Source: Rhodopirellula sp.
GTDB lineage: Bacteria; Planctomycetota; Planctomycetia; Pirellulales; Pirellulaceae
NCBI GenBank assembly: GCA_002712845.1
Contig: PAUV01000001.1
Span: forward strand, 4,802-21,181
DNA: 16,380 nucleotides
Direction of reading: 5' to 3'
In this document: positions 7,010 through 16,200 of the stretch, piece after piece
How the letters are laid out: each line of letters starts with the position of its first letter
How positions within the stretch are numbered: position 1 is the stretch's first letter
Translations under genes and position numbers: made by a program
The notes under the pieces: model-generated
What the model saw: only the letters and a program-made list of their open reading frames with translations
Database searches by the model: none
Told to the model about the DNA's origin: nothing

Positions 7010-7555
7010 GCAGCAAAACTCGGGCACTACCGCCTCGAGACAATCCAAAAGCGTAGAAAAGAGACCCTTAACTTTACATCTTCTCAGGAATCCACACTCC
7101 GGAACAGCACCAACCGGGATTCAAACTGGCAAAATCACGCTCGGGTCACCCAAAATGCTCAGCACTGCCCAACTCCAACAATCGAGCGTTCCCTGACTTA
7201 GAAAAATCCTGTTTTTCGGCGTAATCTTCCGCCGACCGGTCATGAATGGATGCAACGGCAATCACTTCATATCTTGTGGCCAAACGAGGACAGGTATCCC
7301 ACCCCGATTTTTAGATGCAAACTGCCACCGTGAGCTGATGCGAACCTCATCCCGCGCGAAGGTCTCCCGAGACAACAGTGTGGAACTGGGGGGCTCTATT
7401 TAAGAACAATTCATGGTGGATAAGCAGGAATTCTGCCTTCCCCATAGATCTGCAACTTACCGTTACAAAACTCACCGTCCTGAAATATCGCAAAATCACA
7501 GGGTCGGCATCATGATTAACCACCTCAGCGGTGCCTCATGGATCAAGAAAGTGGA

Positions 7556-7561
7556 TATAAT
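7556..7561 (+). promoter_or_regulatory. Candidate -10 box for the DUF58 operon
   Basis: An exact TATAAT at 7556-7561 lies 86 bases before the DUF58 start. No good -35 hexamer stands 16-18 bases upstream, and the TG dinucleotide at 7552-7553 is one base too far away for an extended -10. It is a consensus match at a sensible place and no more. Confidence 0.3.
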
Positions 7562-7647
7562 CGGGACATCACGCTTACCGCTCCTGAATCCGTCTCCCCC
7601 CAAGCCAAATCCTTGGCATCCAGTCAACCAGAAGATCCCTCCCTCAA

Positions 7648-8550
7648 ATGCGTATCCTGGATCTCATCACACCGAAGGATCTTTCACGGGTAGCCAAACT
7701 GCAGTTGCTCGCCCGGCAGGTTGTCGAGGGGCTGTGCTCTGGCCGACACAGATCACCCCACAAGGGATTCAGTGTCGAATTCAAAGAACACCGTCCGTAC
7801 GTCCGGGGTGACGAACTCAAGGACATTGACTGGAAGGTGTTTGCAAAGAGCGACCGACTTTACATCCGAGAATTCGAAGAAGACACAAATCTTCGTTGCA
7901 CCTTGGTGGTCGATCGTAGTGGATCCATGCGATACCGAGGTGAACGCTCGGAAGGTCGTAGCAAGTATGAATATGCACAGCAACTTGCCGCCTCGCTTGC
8001 TTACCTGATGCTCGGTCAGCAAGACACTGTTGGACTGATTACTTTCGACGATGACTTACGGGACCAGTTGCCCCCACGGAGCCGCCCCTCTCACCTGCAG
8101 GCGCTGCTGCAAGCTCTCGCACTCGATAGCAGCAAGCGTGAAACCGATCTTGGAGGTGTCTTTCGAAAAATTGCATCCAAGCTTGGTCGCCGTGGTCTGG
8201 TTATCATCATTTCAGATGCGATGGGCGACACGAGTTCGATTTCACGATCTCTGGCACACATCCGAAGCTCGAAGCATGAGGTACTGTTTTTCCAGATCAT
8301 GGACCCCGACGAGATTGACTTTCCCTTCTCGGGACGAATTCAATTCCGTGACCTGGAACAAGCAGACAACGAACACACCGTCGAAGCCGTCTCGATCCGC
8401 GAAGCGTACCTGAAGCGTCTGCGCGAGCACGAAGAGAAACTTCGTGCTGCCTGCCGAACGAACAAGGTTGACTTGATTCGCTTGACCACGGATCGTCCTT
8501 TTGCCGAAGCGTTGCATGAATACCTGGCGTTACGGAGGAGATTGAGATGA
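7648..8550 (+). CDS. DUF58 domain protein (VWA-like), first gene of the membrane-module operon
   Basis: This 300-residue protein has the classic DUF58 signature in about residues 50-80: HRPYVRGDELKDIDWKVFAK followed by LYIREFEE. A VWA-like fold follows with metal-site residues D89-x-S91-x-S93 (DRSGS), T166 (ETDLGG) and D190 (ISDAMGD). No signal peptide or membrane span is seen, so it should be cytoplasmic or bound to membrane partners. DUF58 proteins are normally encoded directly downstream of a MoxR-type AAA+ ATPase and are thought to be its partner (known); here no MoxR gene precedes it on this strand, and the nearest is the divergent tandem AAA gene. The ATG at 7648 lacks a good Shine-Dalgarno site, but no alternative in-frame start was found upstream, and the N-terminus (ILDLITPKDL) is usual for the family. 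Its stop overlaps the next start by four bases (ATGA). Confidence 0.93.
   Translation: MRILDLITPKDLSRVAKLQLLARQVVEGLCSGRHRSPHKGFSVEFKEHRPYVRGDELKDIDWKVFAKSDRLYIREFEEDTNLRCTLVVDRSGSMRYRGERSEGRSKYEYAQQLAASLAYLMLGQQDTVGLITFDDDLRDQLPPRSRPSHLQALLQALALDSSKRETDLGGVFRKIASKLGRRGLVIIISDAMGDTSSISRSLAHIRSSKHEVLFFQIMDPDEIDFPFSGRIQFRDLEQADNEHTVEAVSIREAYLKRLREHEEKLRAACRTNKVDLIRLTTDRPFAEALHEYLALRRRLR
8534..8540 (+). promoter_or_regulatory. Strong ribosome binding site for the BatA-like gene
   Basis: GGAGGAG at 8534-8540, six bases before the ATG at 8547 and inside the end of the DUF58 gene. It is the best Shine-Dalgarno match in the window and suggests the BatA-like protein is initiated independently as well as by coupling. 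Confidence 0.75.
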
Positions 8551-10910
8551 CATTGCTCAACGGACTCCTTGCGTTCGGTGCTCTCGCGTTCACCATCCCG
8601 CTTGCGATTCACTTGTTGTTCCGTAGTCGATTCAAGACGGTCGATTGGGGTGCCATGCACTTGCTGGACACCGTGGTCCGCGTCAATCGGCGTCGAATAC
8701 AAATTTTGCATTTACTACTGCTTTTGCTGCGGTGCTTGTTACCGGTGTTACTGGCGTTGTGCCTTGCACGTCCAATTCTGACAGGATTCCAAACCCTGCC
8801 AGGCGATGCACCGCAATCGTTGATCATTGCAATCGACGACAGCCGCAGCATGTCAGCCCGTGACGCGGGTGAAACGGGCATGTCACGCATGGGACGTTTG
8901 CAGCAGGAATTGACCGCCATCGTTGGCGGATTAACAAGGCGAGATGAGGTGATTCTGATTCGAGCCAGTGATGTCGAGTCCCCTGCGGCTTCCATGGGTG
9001 TGCAAGAAGCATTGCGGCAGATCAAAACGCTAAAAACCGAATATGGCCCAGTCGACTTGGACCGTCTGGTCCGCGCTGCGATCGAGGCCTCGAATGAGAG
9101 TTCGCACCCACAACGCCGAGTGATCATTGCATCCGACTTTCAAAGTCAGATGGTACACAGCGGCGTGCTTGAATCGCTTGAGCGGATGACCAGTTCCCTT
9201 GCCGCCATGGCGATTCGCCCAGTCATCAGTTTCCTGAATTTTGGACAGGATTCCGAACAGCTCGCAAACGTGTCAGTTGATTCAATTGACATCGAATCGC
9301 CCGCCGTCGTGGCGGGACGCAATGCTCGCTACACCGCACGCATACGCAGTTCCAGCGACACCCCCGCCCGCGATCTGCGACTCGTCTGGTCCGTCGATGG
9401 ACAACCGCTTGAACCACGCACCATCACCATTCCACCAAGATCGAGCATCACATCCCGACTGACAAGAAACATTGAACAGGTTGGCGTGCATGAGATAAGC
9501 CTGTTGGTCGAACACAGTGACGCACTGCTGCCCGACAATCGACGCTCCATTGCCGTTGACGTGATTCGCGAAGTCTCTGTTTTGCTGGTCGATGGACACC
9601 CCAGTAACAAGCCACTTGAGGGTGAGACCGATTACCTTGCGATCGCACTCAGTCCCTTTGCTTTTGGAGGGCAGGACCAACCCGACGCAGTCCGCACCTC
9701 AGTAATTGAGCCTCAAGAGCTGATTTCGAATCTGGATAAAAAGACGCCTGACGTGATCATCATGGCAAATGTCGCAAACATCGAGGGTGAGTCGAGGGAA
9801 CGGATCACAGAATTCGTCAATGATGGCGGAAGCTTGGTCCTGTTTGATGGTGACCAAGTCAATGCAGAATCGTACAACGCACCGTGGGAATCGAGCGACA
9901 CTTCATGGACCCTGCCAGCACAACTTGGAAACATAGCTGGCGAATCCACAGACAAAACCGGTCAGATCGCAAGCGATGAACCACCACCGCTACCGATTGG
10001 GAATGCCAACCCGCTTTACACGCCATGGAATCTGCTCGGATCCGAAGATCAACGACCGTTTGCTGACGTCGAAATTTATCGCTATCGAAAGCTGACTCCC
10101 AACCGAGCGACTAACTCCGCGTCGGACAACAATATCGCTGGTGATTCGAGTCCGAATACAGAATCAACAGAAACAGCGGAACCTGAGACAAGCACTGTCA
10201 TCGATTTATTGACCATGGCAAACGGTGACGCGATTGCTGTTTCAGCGCGACGTGGAAAAGGACGTGTGCTGCAATTTGCAATTCCCTGCAACACGGCCTG
10301 GTCTTCGCTGCCGATGCGACTGGTGTATCTGCCGATGGTGCAGCAACTGGTTCTTGACTTGGCCGGTTCGCGCAAACAGACAACAGTGGACGTGGGTAGA
10401 GGCTTTGCTGTCTCGTTGGAAGAATTTGAAGTGGCAAGCACTCCCAATCAGCAACCACAAGAAGCAGCCAGCATCCCAACCAAAGATGAAAAAGGTGATT
10501 CACGCGTCACCTACAGCGTCGAATACGCTGGGGAACCAGAAGAACTCATCGAGAGCGTTGAGGAAGGTGACAAAGAACTACTGATTCCGTCGACTCAAGT
10601 CGGTGGAACTTACGTGTTTCGAAAGTCGATCCCTCAGAAGGAGGGCAACCCTGAGATCAGTTCAACGCTTCGAGTTGTCGAAGTCCCCGCGGATGAATCA
10701 AAGCTGCGAGATGTCGAGTCCGCAAGATTAGCGACTGCTGCAGATTTGATTGACGCCAATGTCTACACGGATAGGCAGGAACTCGAAAGTGACGACCGGA
10801 CTCTCCGATTTGGCCGGGAAATGTGGCGTTGGCTGCTCATCGGTTTAGTAATTCTGATGATTGGTGAATTGCTGCTGCAACAACGGGTTTCGAAAGTGGG
10901 TGCAGCATGA
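8547..10910 (+). CDS. BatA-like membrane protein with VWA domain
   Basis: This 787-residue protein starts with the BatA N-terminal module (aerotolerance regulator N-terminal domain): a span at 3-25, the loop RSRFKTVDWGAMHLLD, basic residues 47-52 and a second span at 53-75. A VWA domain follows at about 92-215 with D97-x-S99-x-S101 (DDSRS) and D197 (ASDF). Where the metal-site Thr is expected (PVDLDRL), V169 seems to stand instead, so metal binding may be weakened. The middle holds an Ig-like stretch, then an alpha/beta segment beginning VSVLLVDG and containing PDVIIMANV, resembling the glutamine-amidotransferase-like fold found in such proteins but with no catalytic Cys visible. A low-complexity acidic Ser/Thr/Asn/Glu stretch lies near 515-545. 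A third span at 760-778 anchors the C-terminus. The large middle part is thus probably outside the cytoplasm. It overlaps both neighbours by ATGA. In Bacteroidetes, BatA works with MoxR-type ATPases; the role in planctomycetes is not established. Confidence 0.88.
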   Translation: MTLLNGLLAFGALAFTIPLAIHLLFRSRFKTVDWGAMHLLDTVVRVNRRRIQILHLLLLLLRCLLPVLLALCLARPILTGFQTLPGDAPQSLIIAIDDSRSMSARDAGETGMSRMGRLQQELTAIVGGLTRRDEVILIRASDVESPAASMGVQEALRQIKTLKTEYGPVDLDRLVRAAIEASNESSHPQRRVIIASDFQSQMVHSGVLESLERMTSSLAAMAIRPVISFLNFGQDSEQLANVSVDSIDIESPAVVAGRNARYTARIRSSSDTPARDLRLVWSVDGQPLEPRTITIPPRSSITSRLTRNIEQVGVHEISLLVEHSDALLPDNRRSIAVDVIREVSVLLVDGHPSNKPLEGETDYLAIALSPFAFGGQDQPDAVRTSVIEPQELISNLDKKTPDVIIMANVANIEGESRERITEFVNDGGSLVLFDGDQVNAESYNAPWESSDTSWTLPAQLGNIAGESTDKTGQIASDEPPPLPIGNANPLYTPWNLLGSEDQRPFADVEIYRYRKLTPNRATNSASDNNIAGDSSPNTESTETAEPETSTVIDLLTMANGDAIAVSARRGKGRVLQFAIPCNTAWSSLPMRLVYLPMVQQLVLDLAGSRKQTTVDVGRGFAVSLEEFEVASTPNQQPQEAASIPTKDEKGDSRVTYSVEYAGEPEELIESVEEGDKELLIPSTQVGGTYVFRKSIPQKEGNPEISSTLRVVEVPADESKLRDVESARLATAADLIDANVYTDRQELESDDRTLRFGREMWRWLLIGLVILMIGELLLQQRVSKVGAA

Positions 10911-13255
10911 TTTCCTCAATCCGCTTTGCGGGCGAGATGCACCCCGCGGTCGTCATTTTGCTTTCTGCAACCGCTGCTGCCGTTGTATTCTGGCTGTATT
11001 TTCGCGAAAGCCGCAACGTAGCTTCTCCCTACCGTTACTTGTTGCCAACCTTGCGGGCTGCCGCAGTTGCTTTTGCCATATTGATCCTTGCGGGTCCCGT
11101 TTGGCACCGCCGACAGGTTGTGGGCACACTGGGACGCGTTGTGTTCGCCGTTGACACGTCGGAAAGCATGTCGATGACGGACACCTTTGAATCCGATGCG
11201 AGTGCATCCAGACTTAGCCGTGCCCTGCGCATGCTCACAGGAGACGACGCCAACCCCGGTTGGCTCGAATCTTTGCAGGAGACACATGAAGTAGATGTAA
11301 TCGCATTCTCATCGGGCGAGCCATCGCTCGTCTGGTCAAGCAGCGATGACAAACCTCTGCCTGCTGCCCTTGAAATGGAACCGGACGGACAACGAACCGA
11401 CTTGTCCACGGGAATGGCGACCACACTGGCGACGATTGCGTCACTGGCAGGGGACGAAGTTGAACGCGATCCAAACGCTTCCATGAGCCGAGCTGCCTTG
11501 GTCGTATTATCCGATGGCCGCGACAACACAGGCAATGCCCCGCTTGAATTGGCCGAACGTCTGGAATCGACTGGGGTTGCCGTCCATGGCTTTGGATTGG
11601 GCTCCGAAGATGAACCGAGTGACCTTGGTATCGTCAATATCATCCGCCCAGAGAATGTCGCTTCAGATGGGCGATTGGCGGGAGAGATCATTCTCCGAGA
11701 CTTGGGAAGCCCAACCAGTGCGGACACCAATGAACGTGTACTAAGAATTGAATCCAACGGAAAAATTGTCTGGCAGAAAAAAGTGACTGCTGCAGATGGA
11801 CCGTTTCAAAAAATTGCTTTCGATCTTGATGTTGCCGATGTACTCGAGGAAATCGGCGGAGAAAATACGCGAGGCGTGCGTCGCAACTCTGTCGTCATGG
11901 ACCTACGAGCGGCGATCGATCCACCGGAAGGTGACACAAATGCAAAGAACAACGCGTTTCCGTTTCGTGTTTCAGCTTCCACACGCGACCGTCGCCTGTT
12001 GATTCTTGACGGCTCCAGCCGCTGGGAAACACGCTATCTGCGGAACCTGTTTGAGCGAGATCCTGCGTGGATTGTCGACACAGTGCTGTATGGGGAAGGA
12101 ACAGACCAGCCAAGAGTCAAGAGAGGTGAGGAAAGCGGGGAATTCCCCAACACACGTGAAGCGATGGCCCAGTATGACGCGATCATCATGGGCGAAGTGC
12201 CTCCGGATCAGTTCCGCGAAACCGATGCAAACCTGTTACGCGACTTTGTCACTCGCGGGGGCGGCTTGATCCTGATTGACGGCCATTACAAACGCTTGCG
12301 TAAAATTGCTGAAACAGAACTGCCGGAACTAGTGCCCGTCAATTATCTCGATGAGAGCCGAATGGGAGTCAAGTACGTTCGCCCGAATCGCATCGGCATG
12401 CAGCGGCCTGTGCTCAATCTGTGGAGCGACAAAAACACACTTGCAGAATTCTGGGAGAACTTGCCACCACCGTCCGCCGCGATTCGTCTGGAGCCGCAGG
12501 AAGGTGCGGAAGTTTGGGCCAATTGCTTCTCCGAAGATGGCGTGACATCGCCGTGGCTGGTTACCCGAATGTTTGGAGCAGGGCGAGTGTTTTACCTCGC
12601 CAGCGATCAAACCTGGCGTTGGCGATACAAAGTCGCCGACCGATTCCATGCTCGATTCTGGAATCAACTACTCAGCGCCGTCATGCAACCACCCTACTCA
12701 GCCGCTGATGAATATCTGGCACTGGGCACTGATAAAGTCGAATACGATGCGGGGGAGGCCGCAACCATTCGAGTACGAATTCAGGACCCCCAAGGAAAAC
12801 CAGTAGGTGATGCCACGGTTGATGCATTACTCATCGAAGACGACCAGATCGTCGCCACAGTACCGTTGTCCATCGACGACCCGGCTCGTGGTACCTACCG
12901 CGGACAAACCCCGCCACTGGAATCTGGCAATTATGACATTCGCATCCGTGCCAGCGGATTTGACTCCAATGCATTAAAAGCAAGTGCCCCCATTTGGGTA
13001 GGCGCCCCCGACATGGTCGAATTGGATCGTGTCAGCTTGAGCACTGGAACTTTGCAACAAATAGCTGAATCAGGCGGTGGAAAGTATTTCCACGAGTCGT
13101 CTGGAGACGACATACTGGAAACATTGAAACCACTTTCGAGTGGCTCCATCATTGAATCTGACATTCTGATTTGGCAGTCTTTTTATTGGTTCTGGGCAAT
13201 CATCGCGCTGCTTGCGGCAGAGTGGTGGTTGCGCAAACGGGCAGGATTGGTGTAA
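10907..13255 (+). CDS. VWA-domain membrane protein with amidotransferase-like middle domain
   Basis: This 782-residue protein has spans at 13-32 and 45-63, a VWA domain from about 77 and a last span at 757-775. The metal site appears complete: D83-x-S85-x-S87 (DTSES), T164 (RTDLS) and D203 (LSDGRDNTG). Around residues 360-480 lies an alpha/beta domain (RRLLILDGSSRWETRYL ... YDAIIMGEV ... GGGLILIDGHY) like the glutamine-amidotransferase-like domains of planctomycete surface proteins; no catalytic Cys-His pair is evident, so it is probably a structural or binding domain. After GAGRVFYLASDQTWRWR, a beta-sandwich-like region (KVEYDAGEAATIRVRIQ) precedes the C-terminal span. The plan parallels the preceding gene: two spans, VWA, large middle, one span. 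The two may be ancient paralogues that form a pair, as BatA and BatB do. Its ATG overlaps the previous stop by four bases. Confidence 0.87.
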   Translation: MISSIRFAGEMHPAVVILLSATAAAVVFWLYFRESRNVASPYRYLLPTLRAAAVAFAILILAGPVWHRRQVVGTLGRVVFAVDTSESMSMTDTFESDASASRLSRALRMLTGDDANPGWLESLQETHEVDVIAFSSGEPSLVWSSSDDKPLPAALEMEPDGQRTDLSTGMATTLATIASLAGDEVERDPNASMSRAALVVLSDGRDNTGNAPLELAERLESTGVAVHGFGLGSEDEPSDLGIVNIIRPENVASDGRLAGEIILRDLGSPTSADTNERVLRIESNGKIVWQKKVTAADGPFQKIAFDLDVADVLEEIGGENTRGVRRNSVVMDLRAAIDPPEGDTNAKNNAFPFRVSASTRDRRLLILDGSSRWETRYLRNLFERDPAWIVDTVLYGEGTDQPRVKRGEESGEFPNTREAMAQYDAIIMGEVPPDQFRETDANLLRDFVTRGGGLILIDGHYKRLRKIAETELPELVPVNYLDESRMGVKYVRPNRIGMQRPVLNLWSDKNTLAEFWENLPPPSAAIRLEPQEGAEVWANCFSEDGVTSPWLVTRMFGAGRVFYLASDQTWRWRYKVADRFHARFWNQLLSAVMQPPYSAADEYLALGTDKVEYDAGEAATIRVRIQDPQGKPVGDATVDALLIEDDQIVATVPLSIDDPARGTYRGQTPPLESGNYDIRIRASGFDSNALKASAPIWVGAPDMVELDRVSLSTGTLQQIAESGGGKYFHESSGDDILETLKPLSSGSIIESDILIWQSFYWFWAIIALLAAEWWLRKRAGLV

Positions 13256-13258
13256 GCA

Positions 13259-16200
13259 ATGTCGTTAGATACTAATTTCTCACGTGGGCTGAAACTCGAC
13301 CCCCAGACCACCAATGCACTGAGTCATTTTGCTCAGCGGCGTCGAATGCTCTTGCTGCTACGCAGCGTGGCAGGTGGCCTCGCGTTCCTGATATTGGCGA
13401 TGGCGTTTGTTGCCATCTGTGACTACCTGTTCCTGCTTTCCGATGGCGTCCGATGGACACTGAGCCTGACAAGTTACGCGGCCGCATTATTAGCATTCTG
13501 GTTTTTAGGGCTACGCCATGTTGGAAAGCATGATCCCCGATCCATTGCCCGCAAGCTGGAATCTGCGGACCCTCTTTTACGCGAAGACCTGCTATCGGCT
13601 GTTGAATTAGCCGACCCTAATGAAGCCAATGGCTCAATTGGTTTCCGAAATGAACTGCAGCAGAAAGTAGGGCGTCATTCAGCCGGACTCGATTTTGGCA
13701 AAGTACTGCCAGTCAAACTTATCAAACGCTGGCTGCTTACGTCGGCTTTGGTCACAGTCGCTTTTCTCACGCTCTTCGCAATCCCCCAACTACAGTTTGC
13801 ACGACGCATCGCCCGCGCCATGCTGCCAATGGTGGCAATTGAACGAGCATCCTCCACCGAAATTGAAATTCTGAAACCGTCACCGGCAACAGGATTCGTC
13901 GCTGAAGGTGATGCAGTTGGGGTGGTCGCTCAAATCAGTGGCGAGCCAGCTGATGAAGTCTGGTTGCAATGGATCACGACGGATGGCCTTGAAGGTGAAA
14001 CGGCCATGACTCCTCGAATCAGTGGACCTGCCACCACCCAAACGGGAACGTTGGATCACCAAGATACTTACGCAGCAAACCTCTCCGTCGGCACCACGCC
14101 ACTTAGATATCGAGTCATGGCAGGCGACGGGATCACGCTTTGGCATGAATTGACACCGCTGCCGCGCCCCAGTGTCAAGTCGTTTGAAAAGCGTTATCAA
14201 TTTCCAACTTACGCAAAACTGCCAGACCGTATTGAAACCGCCGAACATGGTGACCTCAAGGCGATGACTGGATCGAAGGTATTGCTTACCGTGCGTTTTG
14301 ATGAACCCGTCGAGAATGCTGAAATCAGCTTTGGCGATCGCGGCGTCACTCCTTGGGAACTAAAAGCTGTTGAGGGCAATGACAACGAGTTCATTGCGAC
14401 TTTCCCAATCAGCTCGGCTGCTAACTACCAAATTGATGGGACAAGCCTTCGATCGGGATTGAATAATCCGTTTAGCCCCCAATATTCCGTCACCCCCGTT
14501 CCAGATGCATCACCTGCAGTCCAATGGGATGCATCGCTTTCCAACACCATGCTCGTCTCACCCATCGACGTGCTGCCAATGCGAGTGATCGCTACGGATG
14601 ACCTACCACTCGATGATGTCGTTCAAGAATACAGGATCAATGGTGGTCCCTTGGTGCGCGTCCCTCTCCCGCTCGAGGCTCCGAACCGCGAATTAAATAT
14701 TGACTGGAACTGGGATCTGCTGAACCTCGCACACAACGCACAAGGAAACAACGCACAAAACAAGACGGGAGAAAACACTGCGTCTCAGAACACGCCGCAA
14801 CTCTCCGGCGGTGACATCATTCAAACCCGTGTGGTAGCCATCGACCGAAAAGGGCAAGCGGGCACATCACGCTTTCTCGAAATACTGATCGCTGAACCTG
14901 GATTTGATCGCAACCGACATGAACACCTCACCCCGATGCGAAAGCTCACCGAGGCGATCGCGAAGTGGGGCGAGGAAGTCTCGGCCGTGATGCAACGTGC
15001 CAGTGAAAACAAGGAAGGCACGTTCGACGAAACTATTAACAAAGCCAAGGAACTCAACGCACAAAACGAGGCATTGACGAAGCTTCTCAAGCAACAGATT
15101 CAAGCCTCAGGAAAGTCGATTCAGTCCAGCGAATGGGAACTGCTGGGGCGAAGCATTGCCAAAGTTGACCGGGAACTCACGAGCTGGATCTCTGAAGCAA
15201 CTTGGGTGCGTGAGCAAGATAGCGACAGATGGAAAGCTGACCGTGACCGTGCAACACGCGATTTGACAAACCGGGCGAAGCGGATGGTTCAGGATGCATC
15301 CCGCATCAAACGATACGCTCAGGCTATTTTCGGAAAAACGCTATCGATCGGAATCATAGACGATGTCATGGCGTTGCAAGACAGTATCAAGCCACTGACC
15401 GACTCAGAAAATCCAACCTCAGCAGACCGAGTGCCACGACACCTCAAGGTTGCGATCGGGCGTCTGGAAGCGATCGAAGGGTTGATCCAACAACATATCG
15501 AAGCATTGCCCGAATCGACTCAAGCTCATTTGGACACATGGACCAACTGGACCGATTCATGGGCATCCCGGCTACAAGCATCAATCGATGAACCATCAAG
15601 TGAAGCATCTGCACAAGCCCTCATCACCCGTTTTGAACAAGAGCTGCAGAATCAACATCGCTCCAGCATCTTCGACGCCAGAATCACCGCTACTCTGTCA
15701 GACATGCTTCGCGAACTCCAGATCCAGCTCAGCAGTTCTGGTGACAACGTACGTCAACTGCTTCTATCAGGCGAAGCAATGGAACGCGAGAAAAAGAAAC
15801 AGGAAGAAGCGGAGGATAATTCCGACAACGCCGCTCAGGCCACAACGTCACTGGCACTCGCGGAACTGCAATTCGATTTGGCTCGCGAGTCCATTCTGAA
15901 ACGACTATCACAGGACGAAGCCCTGCACCGCAGCCGAATGAATCTGGATCCCCAGTTTGCGGCTGACTTGAATTTGATGCATCGGGCAATCGACAACGTC
16001 ACTGAAAACGGATTCACTGCCTACCGTGAGGAAAACCCCACGCCGATTCACCAGAAACTAGGCTACGCATTTCAAACTCTCGAAGCTTATCACACGGCGA
16101 AGCGGTATTTGGTCGAACTGCGAGAATTGATGTTGGCCGAAAGACAATTGGAAATGAACGGCACGTCCAAGATTGATCACCCTCACAGGCTTGATCGGGT

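Larger units (their letters stand above)
6995..7647. other. Long divergent intergenic region, about 650 bases
   Basis: This stretch separates the minus-strand AAA/VWA operon from the plus-strand DUF58 operon. I find no convincing gene in it. An open frame from 7413 runs into the DUF58 gene out of frame, and one from 7538 closes soon after the DUF58 start; neither looks like a protein. A weak A/T stem (GAAAAA 7201-7206 with TTTTTC 7212-7217) is present. The region must hold the promoters for both operons; only one candidate -10 box stands out (7556). It is much longer than other gaps in the window, so regulatory sites or a small RNA are possible but not shown. Confidence 0.6.

Noticed and set aside
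6995..7048. Longer start for the tandem AAA protein at a TTG (7048)
   Set aside because: It would add 18 residues with several cysteines and lacks a ribosome binding site, while the ATG at 6994 has AGGAG at a suitable distance.
7538..7700. Short plus-strand frame beginning MDQESGYN just before the DUF58 gene
   Set aside because: It ends about 50 bases inside the DUF58 gene in another frame and has no good ribosome binding site; a leader peptide is possible but unsupported.
7413..7811. Plus-strand open frame in the long intergenic region
   Set aside because: Its second half is out of frame with the DUF58 gene it overlaps, and the first half is Pro/His-rich without a recognisable feature or Shine-Dalgarno site.
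11035..11757. A 240-codon open frame on the minus strand inside the second VWA membrane gene
   Set aside because: Antisense to a well-supported gene; the product is a Ser/Arg-rich string typical of a shadow frame.
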